Shown: positions 1 through 5,982 of the stretch, in pieces
Layout of the letters: the number at the start of each line of letters is the position of its first letter
Numbering within the stretch: the first letter of the stretch is position 1
NCBI GenBank assembly: GCA_019418545.1
Contig: DYBQ01000092.1
Coordinates: 1-9,775, forward strand
Direction: 5' to 3'
From: Clostridiales bacterium
Lineage (GTDB): Bacteria; Bacillota; Clostridia; Oscillospirales; Acutalibacteraceae
DNA: 9,775 nt
The notes under the pieces: generated by a model
Database searches by the model: none
Seen by the model: only the letters and a program-made list of their open reading frames with translations
What the model was told of the DNA's origin: nothing
Made by a program: the position numbers and the translations under genes

Positions 1-126
1 GGTAAGGTCTATAAGCTGGGGCCATATAAGCAGCCTGAGAAAAAAGCGGCGGAACAACAAGACCCCCTTGCCCGGCTGGCGGAAGAAGCCAGAGAGGCAG
101 GAATCCATGTTACTGAAAAAAAGTAG
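1..126 (+). CDS. dnaX: DNA polymerase III gamma/tau subunit, C-terminal end (partial)
   Basis: The frame is open from base 1 to a TAG at 124-126 and gives the last 41 residues of a protein. The tail is charged (lysine, glutamate, alanine) and finishes with a short amphipathic stretch, DPLARLAEEAREAGIHV, followed by EKK. No catalytic domain is visible, because the clamp-loader ATPase lies upstream of the window. The call rests mainly on position: in Firmicutes and many other bacteria dnaX lies directly upstream of ybaB and recR, and the low-complexity basic tail with a terminal helix fits the variable tau C-terminus. The AGGAGG site of ybaB overlaps this stop codon, so the two genes are probably co-transcribed and coupled. 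Another upstream gene is possible but less likely. Confidence 0.72.
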   Translation, partial: GKVYKLGPYKQPEKKAAEQQDPLARLAEEAREAGIHVTEKK

Positions 127-137
127 GAGGAATTGAT

Positions 138-485
138 ATGAAGGCAAGATTACCCCAGGGATACGGCGGCGGCGTGAGTAATTTGCAGCAGCTGGCCCGT
201 CAGGCTCAAAAACTGCAGGAGGACATGGACGAGCTGGCAAAACAGCTGGAAGAAAAAGAATATACTGCAACCTCCGGCGGCGGCGCTGTGACCGTGACCG
301 TGACAGGAAAAATGGAGCTGAAGGCTGTTGATATGAAGCCCGAGGTCGTGGATGCAGAGGATGTGGAAATGCTGTCTGACATGATTATTGCAGCAGCTAA
401 CGAAGCTCTGCGCGCTGCTTCCACCGAGAAAAACGAGAAAATGGAGAAGCTGTCCGGCGGCCTGAATGTCCCGGGCCTGTTCTGA
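138..485 (+). CDS. ybaB: YbaB/EbfC family nucleoid-associated protein
   Basis: This 115-residue protein belongs to the YbaB/EbfC family of small dimeric DNA-binding proteins that associate with the nucleoid and are nearly always encoded next to recR. The N-terminal region has the Gly-rich lead and a long coiled-coil helix (about residues 15-42, QQLARQAQKLQEDMDELAKQ). It is followed by the family's beta strands (about 43-70; GGGAVTVTVTGKMELKAVDM) and a C-terminal helical part with the typical DMIIAAANEAL segment (about 81-91) and a Gly-rich end. The length matches the family (about 100-115). The ATG at 138 follows AGGAGG at 125-130 with a 7-base spacer, which fixes the start. It sits 11 bases after dnaX and 3 bases before recR, in one operon. 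A role in recombination repair with RecR is a frequent inference from context and is not shown here. Confidence 0.95.
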   Translation: MKARLPQGYGGGVSNLQQLARQAQKLQEDMDELAKQLEEKEYTATSGGGAVTVTVTGKMELKAVDMKPEVVDAEDVEMLSDMIIAAANEALRAASTEKNEKMEKLSGGLNVPGLF

Positions 486-488
486 TTC

Positions 489-1091
489 ATGGCAGCCTAT
501 CATGTAGCGCCGCTGGAAACGCTGGTTGAACAGTTTGAAAAACTGCCGGGAATTGGCCACAAAACTGCCCAGCGGCTGGCATACTATATCTTAGGGGTTC
601 CAAAAGAAGAGGCGGAAAAGTTTTCGCAGGCGATTTTGGAAGCTCACGAAAAAATCCATTATTGCAGGGTTTGCTGCAACCTGACAGACGAAGAGCTTTG
701 TCCGGTGTGCCGCAGCAATACCCGGGACAAGTCGGTCATCTGTGTGGTGGAGGACCCCCGGGATGTGTTTGCGCTGGAGCGTACCAACGAGTTCAACGCG
801 ACCTATCATGTGCTGCACGGCGTAATTTCCCCACTGAGCGGCATCGGCCCCGACCAGCTGCATATTAAAGAGCTGCTGGCACGGGTGGCAGATTCCCAGG
901 TGAAGGAAGTGATTATGGCCACCAATCCCACGGTGGAAGGGGAGGCAACGGCCATGTACATTTCCCGTCTGCTCAAGCCCATGGGGATTCGGGTAACCCG
1001 GCTTGCCTATGGGATTCCTGTGGGCGGCGATTTGGAATATGCCGATGAAGTAACCCTGTCCCGCGCCATTGAAGGCCGCCGGGAGCTGTAA
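489..1091 (+). CDS. recR: Recombination mediator protein RecR
   Basis: RecR works with RecO (and RecF) to load RecA on single-stranded DNA covered by SSB, in the RecFOR gap-repair pathway in the cytoplasm. The 200-residue length is standard. In order there are a helix-hairpin-helix segment (LPGIGHKTAQRLA, about 19-31), a four-cysteine zinc finger (C59, C62, C71, C74), a Toprim domain starting near residue 82 with the acidic VVEDPRD stretch (86-92) and the MATNPTVEGEATAMYI stretch (about 143-158), and the conserved C-terminal RLAYGIPVGGDLEYAD block (about 171-186). The ATG lies 3 bases after the ybaB stop and has no recognisable Shine-Dalgarno sequence in the preceding 20 bases, so translation probably depends on ribosomes finishing ybaB. 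A terminator follows about 18 bases after the stop. Confidence 0.97.
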   Translation: MAAYHVAPLETLVEQFEKLPGIGHKTAQRLAYYILGVPKEEAEKFSQAILEAHEKIHYCRVCCNLTDEELCPVCRSNTRDKSVICVVEDPRDVFALERTNEFNATYHVLHGVISPLSGIGPDQLHIKELLARVADSQVKEVIMATNPTVEGEATAMYISRLLKPMGIRVTRLAYGIPVGGDLEYADEVTLSRAIEGRREL

Positions 1092-1108
1092 AACCAATTT
1101 TATAAAAC

Positions 1109-1154
1109 AAAAGGGCTTCCCTTGCCGTTTAAGATGGCAATGGGAAGCCTTTTT
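1109..1154. terminator. Bidirectional rho-independent terminator between recR and rodA
   Basis: GGCTTCCC-TTGCC (1114-1126) pairs with GGCAA-T-GGGAAGCC (1136-1149), a 13-bp stem with one bulged T at 1141 and a 9-base loop. A-rich sequence at 1109-1112 on the left and TTTTT at 1150-1154 on the right extend the stem. It ends recR transcription on the plus strand. The A-run makes a short U-tract for rodA transcription coming from the opposite side, although that arm is weaker. Confidence 0.9.
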
Positions 1155-1172
1155 ATGTCAGGATGGATGGGG

Positions 1173-2336
1173 CTATCGGTTTCGCCGAAGGGTAAAGCCG
1201 TCCACTTCTTTGTGATGCAGATATACGTTTTGTACCAATCCATATCCAAAATAGAGGCAGGCTGCCGAAGAGCCGCCGGCACTGAAGAAGGGGAGCGTTA
1301 CGCCCATAACCGGCAGGATGGCCAGGCACATGCCGATGTTAAAAATGGCCTGGGAAGCAATCATCCCAAAGAAACCCATGCAGATATAGGTACCCAGCGG
1401 GTCACGGGAAACACGGGCATTGTGGATAACCCGAATGAGCAGCAGCACCAGCAGGGCAATCAGCAGTACACAGCCGATAAAGCCCAGCTCTTCTCCGGCC
1501 ACGGAAAAGATAAAGTCGCTTTGCTGGAAGGTAACACGGTTGCTTTCCACCCGGGGGCCTTCAAACAGGCCGCGGCCCCACAGCTGGCCGGAGCCAATGG
1601 AAATCCTGCCCTGATATTGCTGATAGCCGTCTCCCCGGGCCACTATTGGGTCATCAAGATTATAAACGGCTGTAAACCGCTTCTTTTGATATTCCTCCAA
1701 AAAGTATTTCCAGGCCAGCGGGGCGGCAATGAGGATGGCCCCAAACAGGCCGGCAAAATAACGGAGCTGTACGCCTGCAACAAAGGACATGGCAAGGAAC
1801 ATACAGAAAAAAATAACCGCCGCACCAGTATCGCCCTGGAGCACACAAAGCCCCATGGGAATGAGGGCATGGACGCCAAGCAGCGCCACATGGATGAATT
1901 TTTTCATCAAATCTCTTTCTTTTAACACGGAAAGATGCTTGGCAAAGGTTACCATAAAGGCGATTTTTACCAGCTCCGAGCTTTGGAAGGTGGTAAATCC
2001 CAGGCTAATCCACGCTTTTGCGTTTACGCCGTCATCGTTTTGAATGGAAATTCCGAAAAGAAGGGTATAGACCATTAAAAAGATACTAAACCCGGCTACA
2101 AGATACCAAAAGCTGGCAATGGCGTTATAATCAATCAAAGTCAAAATCCACGCGCCGACAAGCCCCAGGACAATTGCCATCAGCTGGGTTTTAAAATAGT
2201 TGGAATCGGATGCACGGGAAACACTTTTCAGCAGCAGAAGGCTGTATGCAGAAATGACCATAATCAACAGGAAAAGGAACTTATCCATATCCTTGATATA
2301 TTGCCAGATACGTCCGAAAAATCTTGTCAATCTCAT
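1173..2336 (-). CDS. rodA: RodA-like SEDS peptidoglycan glycosyltransferase (FtsW/RodA/SpoVE family)
   Basis: SEDS proteins are membrane glycosyltransferases that polymerise lipid II into peptidoglycan together with a class B penicillin-binding protein. RodA serves side-wall elongation. The 387-residue protein is dominated by hydrophobic segments (for example about 20-37, 50-68, 75-95, 150-185, 190-210, 285-303, 315-350), as expected for about ten helices. Family landmarks are FQSSELVKI (117-125, equivalent of the FQPSE motif), GRISIGSGQLWGRGL (243-257), SDFIFSVAGEELGF (273-286) and LPVMGVTLPFFSAGGSS (341-357). D274 in SDFIF matches the essential aspartate of RodA. I prefer RodA over FtsW because of the IGSGQLWGRGL pattern and the absence of neighbouring division genes. 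The ATG at 2334-2336 has its AAGGAG only 2 bases upstream, while a TTG at 2328-2330 is spaced 8 bases from it, so the true start may be two codons later. Confidence 0.88.
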   Translation of the reverse strand: MRLTRFFGRIWQYIKDMDKFLFLLIMVISAYSLLLLKSVSRASDSNYFKTQLMAIVLGLVGAWILTLIDYNAIASFWYLVAGFSIFLMVYTLLFGISIQNDDGVNAKAWISLGFTTFQSSELVKIAFMVTFAKHLSVLKERDLMKKFIHVALLGVHALIPMGLCVLQGDTGAAVIFFCMFLAMSFVAGVQLRYFAGLFGAILIAAPLAWKYFLEEYQKKRFTAVYNLDDPIVARGDGYQQYQGRISIGSGQLWGRGLFEGPRVESNRVTFQQSDFIFSVAGEELGFIGCVLLIALLVLLLIRVIHNARVSRDPLGTYICMGFFGMIASQAIFNIGMCLAILPVMGVTLPFFSAGGSSAACLYFGYGLVQNVYLHHKEVDGFTLRRNR

Positions 2337-2422
2337 TTCTCCTTTCTAAGAATCAAGCTGCGGCCCTCTTTGGGCAAGGTGGAACATTACGCTATTCGGA
2401 AATATCACACTTTACCTACGAA

Positions 2423-2451
2423 ATTATAGCACACTCCCGCCGCAACGGCAA
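2423..2451 (-). promoter_or_regulatory. Sigma-A promoter for rodA
   Basis: Read on the minus strand there is a -35 box TTGCCG (2446-2451), a 17-base spacer and a perfect -10 box TATAAT (2423-2428) preceded by TGC, an extended -10. Transcription would start near 2416, about 80 bases before the rodA start codon. Confidence 0.82.
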
Positions 2452-2573
2452 ACAAAAACCGTTTTTTCCTGGGGGCGGCAAGCAAAATTAACAGAATATC
2501 CACAGGTTTTTCTCCAAAAGGGCGTTTTTGTTTCGTTTGCGCTAAAGTTTCTTGGGTTTTCCCAGGGAAAGAA

Positions 2574-2601
2574 TTGATAAATTCCGTGGATTTGGTATAA
2601 T
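2574..2601 (+). promoter_or_regulatory. Sigma-A promoter for gltX-glnS
   Basis: There is a -35 box TTGATA (2574-2579), a 16-base spacer and a perfect -10 TATAAT (2596-2601) preceded by TGG, which gives an extended -10. The start of transcription would be near 2608, leaving a leader of about 29 bases before the preferred gltX ATG at 2637. The in-frame ATG at 2613 would be almost leaderless, which argues against it. Confidence 0.85.
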
Positions 2602-2622
2602 ATAAGAATCTTATGTTTTTAA

Positions 2623-2629
2623 GAGAGGG
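2623..2629 (+). promoter_or_regulatory. Ribosome binding site that sets the gltX start
   Basis: GAGAGGG lies 7 bases upstream of the ATG at 2637. The earlier in-frame ATG at 2613 has no such site and would add eight residues not expected at the GluRS N-terminus. Confidence 0.75.
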
Positions 2630-2636
2630 AAACGAC

Positions 2637-4088
2637 ATGGAAAACAATATGGTCCGCACTCGCTTTGCACCCAGCCCCACCGGCTTTATGCACGTGGGAA
2701 ATCTGCGTACTGCCCTGTTTGAATATCTCATTGCCAAGTCGCAGCATGGGCAGTTTGTCCTGCGCATTGAAGATACCGACCAGGAACGGCTGGTGGAAGG
2801 CGCTGTGGATGTGATTTATGACACTCTGAAGCAGGTAGGCCTCCAGCACGACGAAGGCCCTGATTTGGGCGGCGAATACGGCCCCTATGTCCAAAGCCAG
2901 CGCAAGGGTTTGTATAGGCCCTATGCAGAGCAGCTGGTCCGGGAAGGAAAAGCCTATTACTGCTTCTGCACCAAGGAGCGGCTGGATTCCCTGCATGACG
3001 AGCACGGAATCGGCGGCTATGACCGTCATTGCCGTGATTTGCCCCAAGAGGAAGTACAGCGGCTGCTGGATGCCGGGGTGCCTTATGTAATCCGGCAAAA
3101 AATGCCCACCGAAGGCGCAACCACCTTCCATGATGCGGTATTTGGCGACATTACCATTGAAAACAAGGAGCTGGAGGACCAGATTCTGCTCAAGTCCGAC
3201 GGCTATCCTACCTATAACTTTGCAAATGTCATTGACGACCATCTGATGCACATTACCCATGTGGTGCGCGGATGCGAGTATCTGACTTCTACTCCAAAGT
3301 ATAACCTATTGTATGAGGCTTTCGGCTGGGAAGTCCCCACCTATGTCCATTTGCCCCTGATTATGGGCAAGAACGAGGATGGCTCTGTCAGCAAGCTCTC
3401 CAAGCGCCACGGCTCCACCAGCTTTAATGGCTTGGTAAAAGAAGGCTATTTGCCCGAAACCATTGTAAACTACATTGCCCTTTTGGGCTGGTGCCCCAAG
3501 GATAACCGGGAAATCTTTACGCTGGCCGAGCTGGCGGAGAACTTCTCCATTGACGGCATCAGCAAGGCGCCGTCCGTGTTCGACTATGAGAAGCTGGCCT
3601 GGTTTAACGGCGAATATCTCCGCGCCAAAACCCCCGAGGAGTTTACCGCTTTGGCAATGCCCTATTATCAGCAGGTGTTTGGAGATACCCAGGCTGACTG
3701 GGCGGTGCTCACCTCTATTTTGCAGCCCCGTGTGGTGCGCCTCACCGATATTCCCGGAATGATTGGATTTTTGAAAGAGCTGCCGGAGTATGACAAAGAG
3801 CTGTTCATCAACAAAAAGAGCAAGGCAAACCTTGAAAACGCCCCGGTTATGCTGAAAGCCGCCATCGAAGCCCTGTCCGCGCTGCCCGAGTGGAACGTGA
3901 CCGCGATTCACGACCGCCTGATGGAGCTGGCAAAAGAGCTGGAAGTGAAAAACGGCACCCTGCTGTGGCCGGTGCGTATTGCCGCAGCCGGTATGCAGGT
4001 GACCCCCGGCGGCGCCATGGAGATTTTGGCCATTTTGGGCAGAGAGGAATCCCTGCGCCGGCTGGAGCTGGGCCTTGCCAAGCTGTAA
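2637..4088 (+). CDS. gltX: Glutamate--tRNA ligase (GluRS)
   Basis: This class I aminoacyl-tRNA synthetase charges tRNA-Glu with glutamate using ATP in the cytoplasm. The 483-residue length is normal for bacterial GluRS. The Rossmann-fold signature RFAPSPTGFMHVGN (9-22; H19-V20-G21-N22 is the HIGH motif) and the KMSKS equivalent KLSKRHG (253-259) are intact. RIEDTD (43-48) and YPTYNFANVIDD (190-201) are typical active-site blocks. C109, C111 and C132 resemble the partly conserved zinc-site region (CxC ... YDRHC). The C-terminal alpha-helical anticodon-binding half (about 320-483) is complete. The gene is followed without an evident terminator by glnS. With a GlnRS present, this GluRS need not make Glu-tRNA-Gln, but discriminating versus non-discriminating type cannot be decided from the sequence by eye. 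Confidence 0.96.
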   Translation: MENNMVRTRFAPSPTGFMHVGNLRTALFEYLIAKSQHGQFVLRIEDTDQERLVEGAVDVIYDTLKQVGLQHDEGPDLGGEYGPYVQSQRKGLYRPYAEQLVREGKAYYCFCTKERLDSLHDEHGIGGYDRHCRDLPQEEVQRLLDAGVPYVIRQKMPTEGATTFHDAVFGDITIENKELEDQILLKSDGYPTYNFANVIDDHLMHITHVVRGCEYLTSTPKYNLLYEAFGWEVPTYVHLPLIMGKNEDGSVSKLSKRHGSTSFNGLVKEGYLPETIVNYIALLGWCPKDNREIFTLAELAENFSIDGISKAPSVFDYEKLAWFNGEYLRAKTPEEFTALAMPYYQQVFGDTQADWAVLTSILQPRVVRLTDIPGMIGFLKELPEYDKELFINKKSKANLENAPVMLKAAIEALSALPEWNVTAIHDRLMELAKELEVKNGTLLWPVRIAAAGMQVTPGGAMEILAILGREESLRRLELGLAKL

Positions 4089-4103
4089 AAACGCCGATTC
4101 CTC

Positions 4104-4154
4104 TGCCTCCCTCATTGAGGAAGGTGGCACGCCACCAGCGTGACGAAGGGAGTT
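4104..4154. repeat. Palindromic intergenic repeat between gltX and glnS
   Basis: The outer arms CTCCCT (4107-4112) and AGGGAG (4147-4152) enclose nested inverted repeats: CCTC-ATT-GAGG (4110-4120), GGTGGC-AC-GCCACC (4123-4136) and the alternative CACGC-CACCA-GCGTG (4129-4141). The pattern of a CTCCCTC arm, then GAGGAAGGTGGC, a short variable hairpin, then TGACGAAGGGAG, resembles dispersed intergenic palindromes (REP/MITE-like) that I recall from Clostridia genomes. Only one copy lies in this window, so the repeat status is not shown here. No T-run follows, so it is a poor terminator. Confidence 0.55.
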
Positions 4155-4164
4155 AAGACGCCCG

Positions 4165-4220
4165 TTTCCTGATTCTCACTTTTGGGGAACAGGGGAAGGC
4201 TGTATCAGGAACAGGAAAGG
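4165..4220 (+). promoter_or_regulatory. glnS leader with alternative pairings near the Shine-Dalgarno site
   Basis: GGAAAGG (4214-4220) lies 9 bases before the glnS ATG and sets that start. Upstream, TTTCCTGAT (4165-4173) can pair in two mutually exclusive ways: its TTCCTGAT with ATCAGGAA (4204-4211), which leaves the ribosome site free, or its TTTCCTG with CAGGAAA (4212-4218), which covers it. GGAACAGG occurs twice (4186-4193 and 4208-4215). The ribosome site is well supported; the switching idea is inference. Confidence 0.4.
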
Positions 4221-4229
4221 ATTGAAAAT

Positions 4230-5921
4230 ATGAGCGAAGAAAAGAAAGAAGGCATGGAGGAAGTCGTTTCCTCCAACTTCATCGATGATTTTATTATAGA
4301 GGATTTGGCCGAGGGCGGCCGCTGCGAAGGGATGCAGGTTCACACCCGTTTTCCACCCGAGCCCAACGGCTATCTGCACATCGGCCATGCCAAGGCCATC
4401 TATATTGACTTTGGCACCGCAGAGCGCTTTAAGGGTATTTGCAACCTGCGTATGGACGACACCAACCCTACCAAGGAAGACACCGAGTATGTAGACGCCA
4501 TCAAGGAGGATATCCACTGGCTGGGCTATGACTGGGACGACCGCTTCTATTATGCGTCCGATTATTTTGAGCAGATGTATGATGCGGCAGTCAGCCTCAT
4601 CAAAAAGGGTCTTGCCTATGTGTGCGAGCTTACCCCCGAGCAGATGCGGGAAAACCGCGGCGATTTGACCACCCCGGCCACCAGCCCCTATCGTGACCGG
4701 CCTGTGGAGGAGAGCCTTGATTTGTTTGCCCGGATGCGTGCCGGCGAATTTGAGGACGGCAAAATGACCCTCCGCGCCAAAATTGATTTGGCTTCCGGCA
4801 ACTTTAACATGCGTGACCCGGTGATTTACCGGATTAACCACATGTCCCACCACCGCACCGGCGACAAGTGGTGCATTTATCCCATGTATGACTTTGCACA
4901 CCCCATTGAGGACGCTTTGGAGCACATCACCCACTCCCTGTGCTCTTTGGAGTTTGAGGACCACCGTCCCCTGTATGACTGGGTAATCGCCAATGTGGAT
5001 TTGCCCTCCAAGCCCCGCCAGATTGAATTTGCCCGTCTGGGCATTAACAACACCGTGATGAGCAAGCGCAAGCTGCGCGCACTGGTGGAAGGCGGATATG
5101 TGAGCGGCTGGGACGACCCCCGTATGCCGACCCTGTGCGGACTGCGCCGCCGCGGCTACACCCCGGCCTCCATCCGCAGCTTTAGTGAGCGCAACGGCGT
5201 TTCCAAGGTGAACAGCACCGTGGAATACAGCTTTTTGGAGCACTGCCTGCGGGAAGATTTGAACATCAACGCCCAGCGCGTGATGGGCGTTCTGCGTCCC
5301 CTCAAGCTGATTATTACGAACTATCCCGAAGGAAAGACAGAAACCTTCGAGGTGGAAAACAACCCCAACCGTCCCGAAGATGGAACCCGCACCGTTACCT
5401 TCTCCCGTGAGCTGTGGATTGAAGAGGACGACTTTATGGAAGAGCCGGTAAAGGGCTATTTCCGCCTGTTCCCCGGCAATGAAGTGCGTCTCAAAACCAC
5501 TTATATTGTCCGCTGCACCGGCTGTGAGAAGGACGAAAACGGAAAAGTCACGACAGTCTATGCCGAATACGATTCCGAGTCCCGCGGCGGCAACCCGGCA
5601 GACGGCCGGAAGATTAAGGGCACCATCCACTGGGTCAACGCTGCTGATGCATTGGATGCGGAAATCCGTCTCTATGATAACCTCTTTACCGTGCCCGACC
5701 CGGATGCCGGGGATTTTCTCGAGGTATTGAACCCCGACTCCCTCAAGGTGCTGGAAAATGCCAAGGTAGAGCCTTCTCTGGCTTCTGCCAAGCCGGGCGA
5801 TTCCTTCCAGTTTATGCGTCAGGGCTACTTCTGCGTGGACAACAAGGACAGCACGCCGGAGCATTTGGTGTTCAACCGCTCGGTTTCTTTGAAAGACAGC
5901 TTTAAGCCGAAAAAGAAATAA
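4230..5921 (+). CDS. glnS: Glutamine--tRNA ligase (GlnRS)
   Basis: GlnRS attaches glutamine directly to tRNA-Gln with ATP in the cytoplasm and replaces the indirect GatCAB amidation route for this tRNA. The 563-residue length is close to the roughly 550 of E. coli GlnRS, so no extra YqeY-type tail is fused. The class I signatures are FPPEPNGYLHIGHAKA (41-56, HIGH = 50-53), RMDDTNP (74-80), which belongs to the GlnRS-type substrate pocket, TSPYRDRP (151-158), DFAHPIEDALEHITHSLCS (221-239) and the KMSKS equivalent VMSKRKL (276-282). The GRCE/MQVHTRF lead and the C-terminal two-barrel anticodon-binding half (from about 330) are present. An ATG at 4182 in the same frame lacks a ribosome site and would add 16 unlikely residues. 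The gene follows gltX by 141 bases and is closed by a strong terminator. GlnRS is uncommon in Firmicutes, and in bacteria the family is thought to have spread by transfer from eukaryotes. Confidence 0.96.
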   Translation: MSEEKKEGMEEVVSSNFIDDFIIEDLAEGGRCEGMQVHTRFPPEPNGYLHIGHAKAIYIDFGTAERFKGICNLRMDDTNPTKEDTEYVDAIKEDIHWLGYDWDDRFYYASDYFEQMYDAAVSLIKKGLAYVCELTPEQMRENRGDLTTPATSPYRDRPVEESLDLFARMRAGEFEDGKMTLRAKIDLASGNFNMRDPVIYRINHMSHHRTGDKWCIYPMYDFAHPIEDALEHITHSLCSLEFEDHRPLYDWVIANVDLPSKPRQIEFARLGINNTVMSKRKLRALVEGGYVSGWDDPRMPTLCGLRRRGYTPASIRSFSERNGVSKVNSTVEYSFLEHCLREDLNINAQRVMGVLRPLKLIITNYPEGKTETFEVENNPNRPEDGTRTVTFSRELWIEEDDFMEEPVKGYFRLFPGNEVRLKTTYIVRCTGCEKDENGKVTTVYAEYDSESRGGNPADGRKIKGTIHWVNAADALDAEIRLYDNLFTVPDPDAGDFLEVLNPDSLKVLENAKVEPSLASAKPGDSFQFMRQGYFCVDNKDSTPEHLVFNRSVSLKDSFKPKKK

Positions 5922-5930
5922 GAGATAACA

Positions 5931-5975
5931 AAAAAGGCCGCCTGCTTCTGAAAAACAGAAAGCAGGCGGCTTTTT
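5931..5975. terminator. Strong bidirectional terminator between glnS and the P-loop/CYTH gene
   Basis: GCCGCCTGCTTCTG (5937-5950) pairs with CAGAAAGCAGGCGGC (5956-5970) across an AAAAA loop, a 14-bp stem with one bulged base, followed by TTTTT (5971-5975). An A-run at 5931-5935 supplies the U-tract on the minus strand, so it can end both convergent genes. Confidence 0.95.
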
Positions 5976-5982
5976 GTCAAAA

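Larger units (their letters stand above)
2337..2636. other. Divergent intergenic control region between rodA and gltX
   Basis: These 300 bases contain no credible gene. They hold a leftward promoter for rodA (2423-2451) and a rightward promoter for gltX (2574-2601). About 120 bases lie between the two promoters, including T-rich plus-strand stretches and an imperfect hairpin, TTTCTTGGG/CCCAGGGAAA (2548-2570), that abuts the gltX -35 box. The rodA transcript would have a leader of about 80 bases, in which only a weak GCCC/GGGC hairpin (around 2362-2374) was seen. No riboswitch or T-box signature was recognised. Confidence 0.7.

Noticed and set aside
1122..1925. A 267-codon plus-strand open frame opposite rodA, starting inside the recR terminator
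   Set aside because: No ribosome site, no recognisable domain, and the opposite strand encodes a clear SEDS membrane protein.
2496..2504. ATATCCACA, an 8-of-9 match to a DnaA box in the rodA-gltX spacer
   Set aside because: A single near match, with no cluster, AT-rich unwinding element or dnaA/dnaN neighbour, is expected by chance.
2602..2636. T-box or other riboswitch before the tRNA synthetase genes
   Set aside because: The gltX leader is only about 29 bases from the predicted start and has no T-box core. The glnS spacer lacks one too.
4106..4154. Terminator between gltX and glnS
   Set aside because: The hairpins are not followed by a T-run; the downstream sequence is mixed, so read-through into glnS is more likely.
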